DNA of 64,000 bases from an uncultured Sulfurovum sp. (GTDB lineage: Bacteria > Campylobacterota > Campylobacteria > Campylobacterales > Sulfurovaceae). The position numbers and the translations under genes were made by a program. Shown here one piece after another: positions 34,697-43,001 of the stretch. Every line of letters begins with the position of its first letter. Within the stretch, counting starts at the first letter, position 1. The notes under the pieces are model-generated. The model did not search any database, was not told the DNA's origin, and saw only the letters and a program-made list of their open reading frames with translations. The stretch spans positions 1 through 64,000 of the forward strand of contig CACVAP010000092.1 in assembly GCA_902727895.1 (NCBI GenBank). Direction: 5' to 3'.

Positions 34697-35259
34697 AAAA
34701 AGGAAACACAAGAGAGAAAATACTGGATTCAATGTATAAAAATGTATACATCCAAGGGTATGAGAGAACAGGTGTGGCGCTTCTCTTGACTGAGTGTGGT
34801 ATTGCTAAGGGTGCGTTGTATCACCATTTTAAATCTAAAAAAGAAATTATGCTTTGTACGTTAAAAGAGCGTCTTTCTCCTGCGATGAATCTTCTGTTTG
34901 ATGATAGTCAGAAGGTTGATTATAATATTATTTTAGAGACCTTAGAGGAAATTTCTAACTCTAAAGAATTAATTTTAAATAATTGTCCTTACAATAAATT
35001 TAACATGGAACTCTATATGTTAGATGATGACTTTAAAGAAGAACTTGATAGGATTTTTAAAGTATTGACCGAGCGTTTACAAAGACATTTGGATGCAGGT
35101 GTTGAAAATAAAATGATTAAAGAGATTGATACAGCTTCTTTGGCAGAGTTTATTTATGCGAACATTTGGGGAGCATTGAGTCTTTCTCGAACGAAAAAGG
35201 CTTTTGATTCTAAGATACAGCATCTTCTTAATTATCTCGAAACAATTAACCTAAAATAA
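34684..35259 (+). CDS. TetR/AcrR-family transcriptional regulator
   Basis: 191 residues. The N-terminal helix-turn-helix domain spans about 8-55: TREKILDSMYKNVYIQGYERTG, then TECGIAKGALYHHFKSKKEIM, the classic TetR recognition helix. The C-terminal ligand domain ends near 190 and resembles the YcdC/TetR_C type. It lies downstream of the TRAP operon and directly upstream of an 11-bp inverted repeat, a likely operator. The effector and targets are unknown. Translation may be coupled to the preceding short ORF. Confidence 0.9.
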   Translation: MVSIKKGNTREKILDSMYKNVYIQGYERTGVALLLTECGIAKGALYHHFKSKKEIMLCTLKERLSPAMNLLFDDSQKVDYNIILETLEEISNSKELILNNCPYNKFNMELYMLDDDFKEELDRIFKVLTERLQRHLDAGVENKMIKEIDTASLAEFIYANIWGALSLSRTKKAFDSKIQHLLNYLETINLK

Positions 35260-35270
35260 TCTATTTTACA

Positions 35271-35298
35271 TTAAAACAGACCAGTCAGTCTGTTTTAA
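35271..35298. promoter_or_regulatory. Perfect 11-6-11 inverted repeat, putative TetR operator
   Basis: TTAAAACAGAC (35271-35281), spacer CAGTCA, GTCTGTTTTAA (35288-35298). It lies 11 bases after the tetR stop and 64 bases before the thioredoxin-like gene. The ACAGAC/GTCTGT core is like known TetR-family sites. It could also act as the tetR terminator, since the right arm contains TTTT. Confidence 0.55.
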
Positions 35299-35362
35299 GA
35301 ATTTTTCTGTAATAATTAACGCAATTAACACCCAAATTATTCACGAAGATAAAGGAAATTAA

Positions 35363-36199
35363 ATGAGACATTTTAAACTAATGTTATTGGCACTTCTATT
35401 GGCAACTTTCAGCCTTAATGCACAAAGCTTCTACGTACTAACAGGGGTTGATAGTTATGACCCTATTGTGCTAGCTGATGGTAAAGAGTTTGAAGAATTT
35501 AATGAAGATATTAAATCATTGATGGAAGCGAATGCATTGGAATTAGACATTAATACTACAGGACATCCATCACGTGTGTTAGCATTTATTATTACGAAAT
35601 TTTCTGTAGGTGATACAGTAGGTGTACAGATTGCTTTAGAGCTAGGTGAGTATGTAAAGCGTAAAGGGAGTGATGATGAGGTTTTTGCCTTAACATATTT
35701 GGATGAAAAATCTATTGAGCTTACTAAAGATGATTTGGAAGATGACTTAGCTGATGCAGTTGAAGAGATGTTAGAAAAATTTGCGACACAATTTAAAGAC
35801 GACAATAAAAAGATTTCAGAAACCAAAAAAACCGTAACACATGAAACTTTTGACAAAGACATGGCGTATGAAAATGACTATAAAATAGCATTGGCTAAGG
35901 CAAAAAAAGAGGGTAAAAATCTTATGGTATTTATGACAACTTCATATTGTCCTTGGTGTCGTAAATTGGAAAACAGAATTTTGTCCCAAGAACACATTGA
36001 CAAGCGTATTAAAGCAATGCATGTACCTGTAATGTTGAATTATGATAAAAAGAAATTTCCTAAGAATCTAGGAAAAATTAATGTAACGCCAACCCTTTAT
36101 GTGGTTGATGCAAAAACAGAAAAGATAACAGAAACTTTTGTTGGATTTTCTGCACGTACAATGTTTCTAAGTTATTTAAATAAGCAAAATGCCAAATAA
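35363..36199 (+). CDS. Periplasmic thioredoxin-fold protein
   Basis: 278 residues. A signal peptide ends near residue 20 (SLNAQS). The N-terminal domain (21-160) is acidic and unrecognised. The C-terminal part is a thioredoxin-like domain starting near 170 (YENDYKIALAKAKKEGKNLMVF), with active site CPWC near 197 in TTSYCPWCRKLE and a cis-Pro in NVTPTLYVVDA. It probably reduces or isomerises periplasmic disulfides. The start follows AAGGAA. It overlaps the next gene by 11 bases. Confidence 0.8.
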   Translation: MRHFKLMLLALLLATFSLNAQSFYVLTGVDSYDPIVLADGKEFEEFNEDIKSLMEANALELDINTTGHPSRVLAFIITKFSVGDTVGVQIALELGEYVKRKGSDDEVFALTYLDEKSIELTKDDLEDDLADAVEEMLEKFATQFKDDNKKISETKKTVTHETFDKDMAYENDYKIALAKAKKEGKNLMVFMTTSYCPWCRKLENRILSQEHIDKRIKAMHVPVMLNYDKKKFPKNLGKINVTPTLYVVDAKTEKITETFVGFSARTMFLSYLNKQNAK

Positions 36200-36464
36200 A
36201 AAATATAGTGAGGAGCTTATAGCCAAGGCAGTAGGAAGACTTACTGCTTTGGTTTTTGTGGACGAAGAGGGAGTAGAGTTAACTCCTACCCCAGAGCAAG
36301 TAAGTAAAATGCTTGCCCTTTGTAAAAAACGCAATAGACCTTCTTACTATAAACTCCGACATGCTTCTGGTCTTGGAGAAGAATACACCTTTTTAAATGT
36401 TAATATGTACAGTGATGATGGAACAAAAATGCGTCGTTTTGAGTCTGGATTAGAGGAAAGTTAA
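36189..36464 (+). CDS. Small protein of unknown function
   Basis: 91 residues, no signal peptide, charged (MPNKKYSEELIAKAVGRL...). I recognise no domain. The start overlaps the end of the thioredoxin-like gene by 11 bases, so the two are co-transcribed and probably translationally coupled. No cysteines of catalytic type stand out. It may be a cytoplasmic accessory protein; the function is open. Confidence 0.65.
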   Translation: MPNKKYSEELIAKAVGRLTALVFVDEEGVELTPTPEQVSKMLALCKKRNRPSYYKLRHASGLGEEYTFLNVNMYSDDGTKMRRFESGLEES

Positions 36465-36507
36465 AGGCTCAAAAGTATCATAAGCTGTGGTTTAGTTTTT
36501 TTTGGGT

Positions 36508-36513
36508 TATAAT
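36508..36513 (+). promoter_or_regulatory. -10 box before the 202-residue secreted protein
   Basis: TATAAT preceded by a T-rich run, 31 bases before the ATG. AAGGAA at 36533-36538 provides the ribosome binding site. Confidence 0.6.
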
Positions 36514-36543
36514 GGCTTTCAACAGAATTAACAAGGAACACTA

Positions 36544-37152
36544 ATGAAAAAAATACTATTACTTTTAACCGTTCTTGCTGCAATGACATTTACAGCATTA
36601 CAAGCTAAAGAAGAATTAAAAAAAGCAGAAGCAGAAAAAATGACAGCAAAGGCAGTTTATGACCGTATGGTTGAAGTGCTTTCTGATTCATGGTATCTCT
36701 CTGAAGAAAAAGCACAAGTAGATACAACAGGTGCCCATAAAAATAAGATGATTGCGCATTTAGTAGGTGATGATGAAGCGATTGGAACAAGGTACAAAGT
36801 AATTGGACGTGGTGCAACCCTTGAAGAGGTATTGCTTCCTGATACCATGAAGTCTATGGTGACAATGTACCACTGTAACTCATATACAAACTGTACGCAA
36901 TTAAAAGCGACACACTACTGTGCAAAACAAAATCAACCCGAATTTATTTTGAATCTTGAAGAGACAACAGCAGATAAAATTGTTTTTGACTGTGACATGA
37001 GTACAGAACTTTGTAATTCTGCTGAAGATCATATTCATAAAATGATATTTGAACTTTCAGATGAAGAAGACCATTTAAAAGCGTCTTACCTAGCATGGAA
37101 AGATAAGAAGTTAAGAGATAAACATTCAATTTATCATTTTGATAGAATGTAA
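36544..37152 (+). CDS. Secreted protein of unknown function
   Basis: 202 residues. An N-terminal signal peptide (KKILLLLTVLAAMTFTALQAKEE) is cleaved near residue 21. The mature protein has a cysteine-rich middle (residues 110-130, YHCNSYTNC and ATHYC, then CDMSTELC), which would form disulfides in the periplasm. The layout is compact and alpha/beta-like but I cannot assign a family. It lies between an unknown gene and the ArsI/CadI-like gene and may be co-transcribed with the latter, 14 bases downstream. Confidence 0.7.
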   Translation: MKKILLLLTVLAAMTFTALQAKEELKKAEAEKMTAKAVYDRMVEVLSDSWYLSEEKAQVDTTGAHKNKMIAHLVGDDEAIGTRYKVIGRGATLEEVLLPDTMKSMVTMYHCNSYTNCTQLKATHYCAKQNQPEFILNLEETTADKIVFDCDMSTELCNSAEDHIHKMIFELSDEEDHLKASYLAWKDKKLRDKHSIYHFDRM

Positions 37153-37166
37153 GAGAAGGATAAGAA

Positions 37167-37631
37167 ATGAGCGAAAGCAGAAGATTACATATTCACATGT
37201 CAGTTGACAACATTGAAGAGAGCATTAAATTTTATAATGCACAATTTGGAGCTGAGGCTACCAAAGTAAAAGAAGATTATGCTCAATGGCTAGTAGATGA
37301 CTTAAGTTTGAACTTTGCCATTTCTACTAGAGGTAATAAAAAAGGTGTAAACCATTTAGGCGTGCAATACGAGAGTGATGAAGCCTTAGACGCAGCACAA
37401 AGTACTTTTGAAGAAGCTGGTATAAAAGGTCAAGAGGAAAAAGGAGCTACTTGTTGTTACAAAGAGTCTAATAAGTATTGGGTAAAAGATCCTACGGGTA
37501 ATATGTGGGAAAACTACCACTCCATGGATGACATAGAAGTATATGGTATGGAAGAGTCTGAATCCTCTGATGCTTGTTGTAGTCCTAAAGTTGGCATGTT
37601 TTCAACCACACCTAACTCTGGTTGTTGTTAA
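37167..37631 (+). CDS. ArsI/CadI-like VOC-family protein
   Basis: 154 residues of the vicinal-oxygen-chelate (glyoxalase/bleomycin resistance) fold. It starts RLHIHMSVDNIEESIKFYNAQFG, with a metal-ligand His near residue 10. GATCCYKESNKYWVKDPTGN near residues 92-112 is the region where ArsI (organoarsenical C-As lyase) has paired cysteines, and a His/Glu pair completes the site (NHLG, MWENYH). The C-terminal tail adds CC near 136 and ends GCC. Metal or organoarsenical handling is inference. AGAAGGA precedes the start. Confidence 0.75.
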   Translation: MSESRRLHIHMSVDNIEESIKFYNAQFGAEATKVKEDYAQWLVDDLSLNFAISTRGNKKGVNHLGVQYESDEALDAAQSTFEEAGIKGQEEKGATCCYKESNKYWVKDPTGNMWENYHSMDDIEVYGMEESESSDACCSPKVGMFSTTPNSGCC

Positions 37632-37644
37632 GTCCTCAAAGACG

Positions 37645-38205
37645 ATGAAAACTAAAACATACATTTCCCTTCTTAGAGGCATTAATGTAGGAGGTCATAA
37701 GAAAATTCTTATGACCGATTTAAAGGCTCTGTATGAGTCTTTAGGTTTAGAGAGGGTTGAAACTTTTATTCAAAGTGGTAATGTGGTTTTTAACACCGAC
37801 AAAAGTGCTGAAACACTTTCAGAAGAGATACAAAAGACTATTTTTGATAAATATGGTTTTGAAGTACTTGTACAATTACGACAAATATCTGACTTTGAAA
37901 ATATTATAAAATCTTGTCCCTATACTAAGCTTGATTTGGAAGTTGATAAAGCCACAAAGATTATGATAACTTTTTTAGATGCTTTACCTAGCGAAGAAGA
38001 TGTAGCTGAACTTATGACCTATGTAAAAGCACCTGAACAGCTTGTTGTTTTAGGACAAGAAACGTACTTGTATTGTCCCAATGGTTATGGAACGACGAAG
38101 CTAAATAATAACTTCTTAGAGAATAAATTAAAAGTAAATGCGACCACTAGAAACTGGAAATCTATTATGAGAATTTCCATACTAGCAATGACTAATAAAA
38201 TATGA
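37645..38205 (+). CDS. DUF1697-family protein
   Basis: 187 residues from ATG 37645 (KTKTYISLLRGINVGGHKKI), chosen because this is the normal DUF1697 start; the frame is open further upstream within the VOC gene but with no family match there. Typical motifs are LRGINVGGHKKI and VETFIQSGNVVF near residues 10 and 40. The ribosome binding site is weak. Family function is unknown. It is likely co-transcribed with the VOC gene 13 bases upstream. Confidence 0.85.
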   Translation: MKTKTYISLLRGINVGGHKKILMTDLKALYESLGLERVETFIQSGNVVFNTDKSAETLSEEIQKTIFDKYGFEVLVQLRQISDFENIIKSCPYTKLDLEVDKATKIMITFLDALPSEEDVAELMTYVKAPEQLVVLGQETYLYCPNGYGTTKLNNNFLENKLKVNATTRNWKSIMRISILAMTNKI

Positions 38206-38238
38206 TACTATGCCGAAATAATTCTAAGGAGTTTTTTC

Positions 38239-39513
38239 ATGTACTGGTACCATAACGAAACAAAACATTCATACTACTCCGTTCGCTCAAATCCGAATCA
38301 AATGGATTGGGCTTTACAACCTTCTACTTACAAGGCTTATCCTAACTCTTTTGAGAAGTTTGAGCTAGATATTGAGAACCCTTGGCATGGTATTATTTAT
38401 TATGCTGCTTCAATCTCTACTAAGAAGTATTATCCGACTGGGACACATCGTTTTTTACGGGTTAATCCTTCAGCTGGTGCTTTGTACCCTAATGAACTTT
38501 ATTTTCAAGCACGTGGGATTGATGGGTTTGAAGATGGAGTTTATCATTATGAAGTAGAGAGTAATCAAGCAGTGCTGTTATATCGACTGAAAGAGGGTGA
38601 GGGAATAGAACCCTATATGGGTTATGAAACGGCTATGAAAGGAATACTCTTTTTAGTATCTGCTGTTTATTATCGGTCATCATGGAAGTACAAAAACAGA
38701 GCATTTCGTTATTGTTTACTTGATGCTGGTCATATGTTGGGTAGCCTTGAATCTGCTGCTCTTTTGATGTCTCGTGAGACAAGTATGGTTTATGACATAA
38801 AACGTCGACAGCTTAATTCAATGTTTGGTTTTTCTTCACGTGAATATTTTCTCTCAGGGGCAGCAGTTGCCTCTCCTATGGAAGAGAGCGTAAAAGCATT
38901 AAACTTTGAGCTCATTTATGTAGATGGATCTGGGACATTTGAGCAAAATGAACATATGGAAATAGCCTATCGGCAAACTTCACATTTTTTAGAGAAGCAA
39001 GTGGAAAAAAAGAGTCCTAATTTTGACTATGAAAAGGTACGTTTTAAAGAGAGCATACTTAAACGTAGGTCACAACGTGGATTTGAGGGTTACCCTATTA
39101 CTAAAGCAGAGTATTTAAAAGTGATGCAAGTTATTACTGAACCTATTTTGTCAGATTGTGATGAGGAAGTAGAACTTTTTGTGGTCTTAAATAAAGTACA
39201 TCATATGCCTGTAGGACTTTACAAAAATGGGAAGCTACTCAGAAATGAAGACCTTAGTCAAAAGGCTGGCTATCTTTGTTTGGAACAGTACTCTTTGGGA
39301 ACGCAAGGGGCGATGACTTTCTTTTTACTCTCAAATGCAAAAAACTATCAAGCACTTTATCAAAAGGCTGGAATAATTGGGCAACGGCTTTATGCTGTTA
39401 CTTCTTACTTAGAAATTGGTTGTTCAGGTATTGGGGCTTATTATGATGATGAGGTTAACGCTTTTGTGGAGCAAGAAGGCATGGTTCTTTATGCTTTGGC
39501 AATAGGGCGTTAA
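38239..39513 (+). CDS. SagB/ThcOx-type nitroreductase-like dehydrogenase
   Basis: 424 residues of the SagB/ThcOx flavin family. The N-terminal half has RVNPSAGALYPNELYF near residue 74, the FMN-binding region, and YCLLDAGHMLGSLESAALLM near 156. The C-terminal half repeats the nitroreductase pattern (KRRSQRGFEGYPITKAEYL near 275 and GIGAYYDDEVNAF at the end). In RiPP clusters such enzymes oxidise azolines to azoles, but no YcaO, precursor or leader-binding gene is in the neighbourhood. It therefore looks stand-alone. AAGGAG precedes the start. Confidence 0.85.
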   Translation: MYWYHNETKHSYYSVRSNPNQMDWALQPSTYKAYPNSFEKFELDIENPWHGIIYYAASISTKKYYPTGTHRFLRVNPSAGALYPNELYFQARGIDGFEDGVYHYEVESNQAVLLYRLKEGEGIEPYMGYETAMKGILFLVSAVYYRSSWKYKNRAFRYCLLDAGHMLGSLESAALLMSRETSMVYDIKRRQLNSMFGFSSREYFLSGAAVASPMEESVKALNFELIYVDGSGTFEQNEHMEIAYRQTSHFLEKQVEKKSPNFDYEKVRFKESILKRRSQRGFEGYPITKAEYLKVMQVITEPILSDCDEEVELFVVLNKVHHMPVGLYKNGKLLRNEDLSQKAGYLCLEQYSLGTQGAMTFFLLSNAKNYQALYQKAGIIGQRLYAVTSYLEIGCSGIGAYYDDEVNAFVEQEGMVLYALAIGR

Positions 39514-39675
39514 GGGGATATATTAGTAGTATTAAATACTTAAATTTAATACTTAAATTAATAATTTTATTTATATTTAACAATAATATATTATTTGTTT
39601 AAGTTATAAAAATAACTTAAAATCTAAGCCAATGGACAGAAAAAATTTAATATTATCCGAAAAAAAGGGATAGTT

Positions 39676-40290
39676 TTGAACGCTATTATATTTGGATCAC
39701 ATGGTGAGAAGAGACTCCAGCAAGAGTTTAATACAACGCAAGATGCTCTAAAGTTTTATAACAAACGGGTACTAGGATATTTGGCACCACTTATGCAAGG
39801 TTTTATTCGAAAGCAAGAGATGATGTTTATCTCTACAGCAGATAGTAAAGGAGAGTGTGACTCTTCGGTACGTTTTGGTGAAACTGGTTTTGCTATGGTG
39901 GTGGATGACCGTCATATAATCTATCCAGAGTTTAAAGGTAATGGGGTTATGGCAAGTATGGGCAACATTGCTGAGAATCCTCATATTGGATTACTTTTTA
40001 TAGATTTTTTTGAAACAAAAGTTGGACTACACGTTAATGGGAAAGCTAAAATTATTAGAAAAGAGTCTATGGATGAGGAATTAAGTAAATTTAATGGCTT
40101 AGCTGAGAAGTTAAGAAATCATAAGATGAAGTTTAAAAGTGTTTCGTACATTTTAATAGAAGTTGAAGAAGCATATATTCATTGTTCTCTACATATTCCT
40201 ATTTTGCAAAAGGTGGAAGATGCAGAGAGTTTAGAAACATTCCCAAAAGGAAAAGGTGGGGATGCTTTTAAAGTAGAGTCCTTAATATAA
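39676..40290 (+). CDS. Flavin-split-barrel (PNPOx-like) protein
   Basis: 204 residues related to pyridoxamine-phosphate-oxidase-like FMN/heme/F420 split barrels. Visible features: KQEMMFISTADSKGECDSSVRFGETGF near residues 46-72, GNIAENPHIGLLFIDF near 95-111 and VNGKAKIIRK near 118. The start is TTG at 39676 with AAGGGA (39665-39670) upstream. It faces the convergent M48 protease gene across a 21-base gap. Substrate unknown. Confidence 0.82.
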   Translation: MNAIIFGSHGEKRLQQEFNTTQDALKFYNKRVLGYLAPLMQGFIRKQEMMFISTADSKGECDSSVRFGETGFAMVVDDRHIIYPEFKGNGVMASMGNIAENPHIGLLFIDFFETKVGLHVNGKAKIIRKESMDEELSKFNGLAEKLRNHKMKFKSVSYILIEVEEAYIHCSLHIPILQKVEDAESLETFPKGKGGDAFKVESLI

Positions 40291-40296
40291 ACATAG

Positions 40297-40318
40297 GATT
40301 TAGAAAATATTCTAAATC
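40297..40318. terminator. Hairpin between convergent genes
   Basis: GATTTAGA (40297-40304) / TCTAAATC (40311-40318) with a 6-base loop. It spans the stop codon of the minus-strand M48 gene. A weak bidirectional terminator at best. Confidence 0.4.
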
Positions 40319-41199
40319 TTACGACAATCTTCCGTGTAGTTATCTTCTATGTTTTTCACTCTTTCATGACCTGTTGGGTGCATTTTTAAGATAGGAGCAT
40401 CTAGGTATTGTAAGAGTTCTAAAGCATCAACAGCTGCTTTTCTTGGAACTTTATTGACACGTAAAACCATCATTGCAAATTCATCGGCACTAAACTCTTC
40501 ATGCTTTTGGAAACGAGACTTTCTCATTTCAGAAGTAACAGAAGCTAGAACACCATTAGACATTCCACCCATAGAGTCGCCACCCATGTTTAACATTTTT
40601 TCAAACGAGTACATAGCATGTTCTTTTCGGTAACTTTTTTTGTAGTCTTCATGTAGAAGGTGACCTACTTCATGCGCCATGATAAAAAGTAGTTCATTGT
40701 CATCTAGTTTTTCAATAACCCCATGGTTTACACGAATAGAACCATTTGAACGGCTAAAAATGTAAAGGTATGGACTCCAGTAAACTTTTACATCTAACTT
40801 TACCCCTTCTGGTAGTTTGATTTTTTTCATTACATTTTGAAGGTCGGTATGGTATTGGTCTTTAACAATGTCATTGTCTTTATCCATTTTAGCAATGTCT
40901 TCAGCTGCAATTTTGTTAAGTTCTTCATCTGTGATAGAACTAGATTTTGTCATTTCATCAGCTGCATCACCCATACTTGATTTTGATTTCATGTTGTCAG
41001 TTAATTCATCTACCATTGGGATATTGTCCATTGGCATCATGTCAGTCATTTTGTCCATTTCTGGCATGATGTCTGTCATTTTTTCCATTTGCTCCATTGG
41101 AGATGAGAACATGTCCCACATAGAAGATTTTTCTGCATGTAAACTCATATTTGTCGCTAATAGCAGTAGTGATACTGTTGAGAGTTTTATTATTTTCAT
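40312..41199 (-). CDS. Periplasmic M48 metalloprotease with Met-rich region
   Basis: 295 residues. A signal peptide ends near residue 22 (LHAEKS). The zinc motif MAHEVGHLLHED lies near residues 174-185, with a downstream zinc-ligand region FSADEFAMMV near 235, the usual M48 layout. Residues 27-62 are unusually Met-rich, with repeats such as MEKMTDIMPEMDKM, which could bind Cu(I) or be an oxidation sponge; this is speculation. It probably does quality control of envelope proteins (BepA/HtpX relatives). Confidence 0.8.
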   Translation of the reverse strand: MKIIKLSTVSLLLLATNMSLHAEKSSMWDMFSSPMEQMEKMTDIMPEMDKMTDMMPMDNIPMVDELTDNMKSKSSMGDAADEMTKSSSITDEELNKIAAEDIAKMDKDNDIVKDQYHTDLQNVMKKIKLPEGVKLDVKVYWSPYLYIFSRSNGSIRVNHGVIEKLDDNELLFIMAHEVGHLLHEDYKKSYRKEHAMYSFEKMLNMGGDSMGGMSNGVLASVTSEMRKSRFQKHEEFSADEFAMMVLRVNKVPRKAAVDALELLQYLDAPILKMHPTGHERVKNIEDNYTEDCRKI

Positions 41200-41402
41200 T
41201 TTTCGTCCTTTGATTATTAAAAGAATAACAAGTATTATAAAAATTTCACTTTGTTTATAACTTTTATTTATCTATTTTAAATTATATAGACTTTTTTTCG
41301 CATTAAAAATTGAATATATTGTTGATATTATTTCAACTTTAGATAATGGGAGTTGTAGTATATAATGTGAACAATAATTATACTGTAAAATGGAGATAAA
41401 AA

Positions 41403-42038
41403 ATGAATGAAAATAATTTATGGCTAGAAAGATGGGAAAATAGGGAAATAGGTTTCAATCAAGTGACAGAAAATGCCTTTATGGTCAAATATTTTAATCA
41501 TTTGAACTTAAGAAATGAGAATAGGGTTCTTGTTCCTTTGTGTGGAAAAACCATTGATGTTTCATGGCTTTTGGCTGAGGGGTATGGGGTAACAGGTATT
41601 GAACTTAGTGAAACAGCTGTTATAGAGTTGTTTGATGACTTAGGTGTGGTACCAAATGTTTCAGAAGTTGGAGAGTTAACACTTTACCGTGCCGATAAGC
41701 TTCATGTATTTGTTGGGGATATTTTTAAAGTAAGTTCTGAAATGTTAGGAAGTATAGATGCTATTTATGACCGTGCAGCTTTGGTTGCATTAACGATAGG
41801 AGTTAGAGTAGAATACACGGCACATTTAAGAGAACTTACGAATAATGCTCCTCAACTTCTGCTTTGTTTTGAGTACGATCAGTCATTAATGAATAGAACA
41901 CCTTATTCAGTTGAGGAGTCTGAGGTTAAAAAACATTATGAAGAACATTATGAATTGGAGTTATTAACACGGGAAGAGATTACTGGTGGGTTTAAAGGCA
42001 AGTTACCTGCTTGTGATGTAGCTTGGTTGTTAAAGTAA
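41403..42038 (+). CDS. tpm: Thiopurine S-methyltransferase family protein
   Basis: 211 residues of the TPMT class-I methyltransferase family. WLERWENREIGFNQ near residue 7 and RVLVPLCGKTIDVSWLLAEGYGVTGIELSE near residues 40-70 are the family marks. DAIYDRAALVAL near 120 forms the SAM-site edge. In bacteria such proteins can methylate metalloid ions (Te, Se) as well as thiopurines; the real substrate here is unknown. It is followed 10 bases later by a GyrI-like gene. Confidence 0.88.
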   Translation: MNENNLWLERWENREIGFNQVTENAFMVKYFNHLNLRNENRVLVPLCGKTIDVSWLLAEGYGVTGIELSETAVIELFDDLGVVPNVSEVGELTLYRADKLHVFVGDIFKVSSEMLGSIDAIYDRAALVALTIGVRVEYTAHLRELTNNAPQLLLCFEYDQSLMNRTPYSVEESEVKKHYEEHYELELLTREEITGGFKGKLPACDVAWLLK

Positions 42039-42048
42039 AGGAATAAAA

Positions 42049-42507
42049 ATGCCAAATATTAAAAAAGTAACATTGGAAAGTACCCTAGTAAAAGGGCTAG
42101 AAGTGAGAACTAAAAATGCAGATGAGATGAATGAATCAACTCAAAAGATAGCACCTTTATGGGGAAAATTTTATAATGAAATTTTACCCACACTTTCTGC
42201 TGATGCAAGTGTTTATGGGGTTTATCATAATTATGAATCTGATGCCATGGCTGAGTTTGATGTTTTAGTAGGGGCTGATGTTGTTGAGATGACAGAAGAG
42301 ATGACGACGATAAAACTAGAAGAGGGTCAATATCTTATGTTTCCTGTAAAAGGTGAGTTGCCACAAGCTATTATAGAAACTTGGGCTAAAGTATGGGCGT
42401 ATTTTGAAGATGAAAGTATTGATGAACGACGTTCTTATGAAACAGATTTTGAAAAATACATTTCAGAAGATGAGGTTCAAATATACATTGGCGTGAATTA
42501 TTTATAA
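42049..42507 (+). CDS. GyrI-like / effector-binding-domain protein
   Basis: 152 residues of the GyrI-like (AraC effector-binding, SOUL/SHS2-related) fold without a DNA-binding domain. Features: ESTLVKGLEVRTKNADE near the N-terminus, VYGVYHNYESDAMAEFDVLVG near residues 63-83, and DFEKYISEDEVQIYIGVNYL at the end. Such proteins bind small molecules or are toxin-antagonist-like. It is co-transcribed with the TPMT gene. The 3' end overlaps a convergent gene by 10 bases. Confidence 0.78.
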   Translation: MPNIKKVTLESTLVKGLEVRTKNADEMNESTQKIAPLWGKFYNEILPTLSADASVYGVYHNYESDAMAEFDVLVGADVVEMTEEMTTIKLEEGQYLMFPVKGELPQAIIETWAKVWAYFEDESIDERRSYETDFEKYISEDEVQIYIGVNYL

Positions 42508-42986
42508 TTGAGTATCTTTTTAACTGTATCGATTGAGCAGAAAAACATTGCTTCAAAAAGTGGGTTTAAAGTTACATGGTTTTCTTTGGTTGTGTCAAAT
42601 GCTTTAAAGTCAAAACCTTCACCAACATCTCTAAGTTGTGGTCTTACTGAAAAAGTAATGGGGTCAAGTGTACGGATAAGATTGAATATTCTTTTGTATT
42701 GTTTGTCTTCTTTACTTGGTAAAAAACTTTCACCATGTTTTCTAGCTACTCTAATCTCTTTGATAAGTTCAATTTTGTCATTGAAAATAGTTTTACCCCA
42801 GCGTACATCACCTAGGTCAAAAAGAAAATCTTGGTGTCTTGATGTCAGTGCATGAGGTGAGATATTCTTAAGCGCTTCAATGAGTTGAAGTAAAAAGTTA
42901 ACTCCACCATAGTTGTTTGCAGCTGTTGTTAAAATAGTATGAAAATGAAGTTTCTCTTCGTCTGTTAAGTTGTTAAAGTCACACAT
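42498..42986 (-). CDS. Unknown cytoplasmic protein
   Basis: 162 residues (MCDFNNLTDEEKLHFH...), without signal or membrane segments and with no domain I recognise. It carries helical sequence and a central basic stretch (IRVARKHGESFLPSKEDKQYKR). Together with the HD-domain gene further upstream it may form a minus-strand unit. It converges on and overlaps the GyrI-like gene by 10 bases. Confidence 0.65.
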   Translation of the reverse strand: MCDFNNLTDEEKLHFHTILTTAANNYGGVNFLLQLIEALKNISPHALTSRHQDFLFDLGDVRWGKTIFNDKIELIKEIRVARKHGESFLPSKEDKQYKRIFNLIRTLDPITFSVRPQLRDVGEGFDFKAFDTTKENHVTLNPLFEAMFFCSIDTVKKILNYK

Positions 42987-43001
42987 GGACTTCCTTTGTG
43001 T

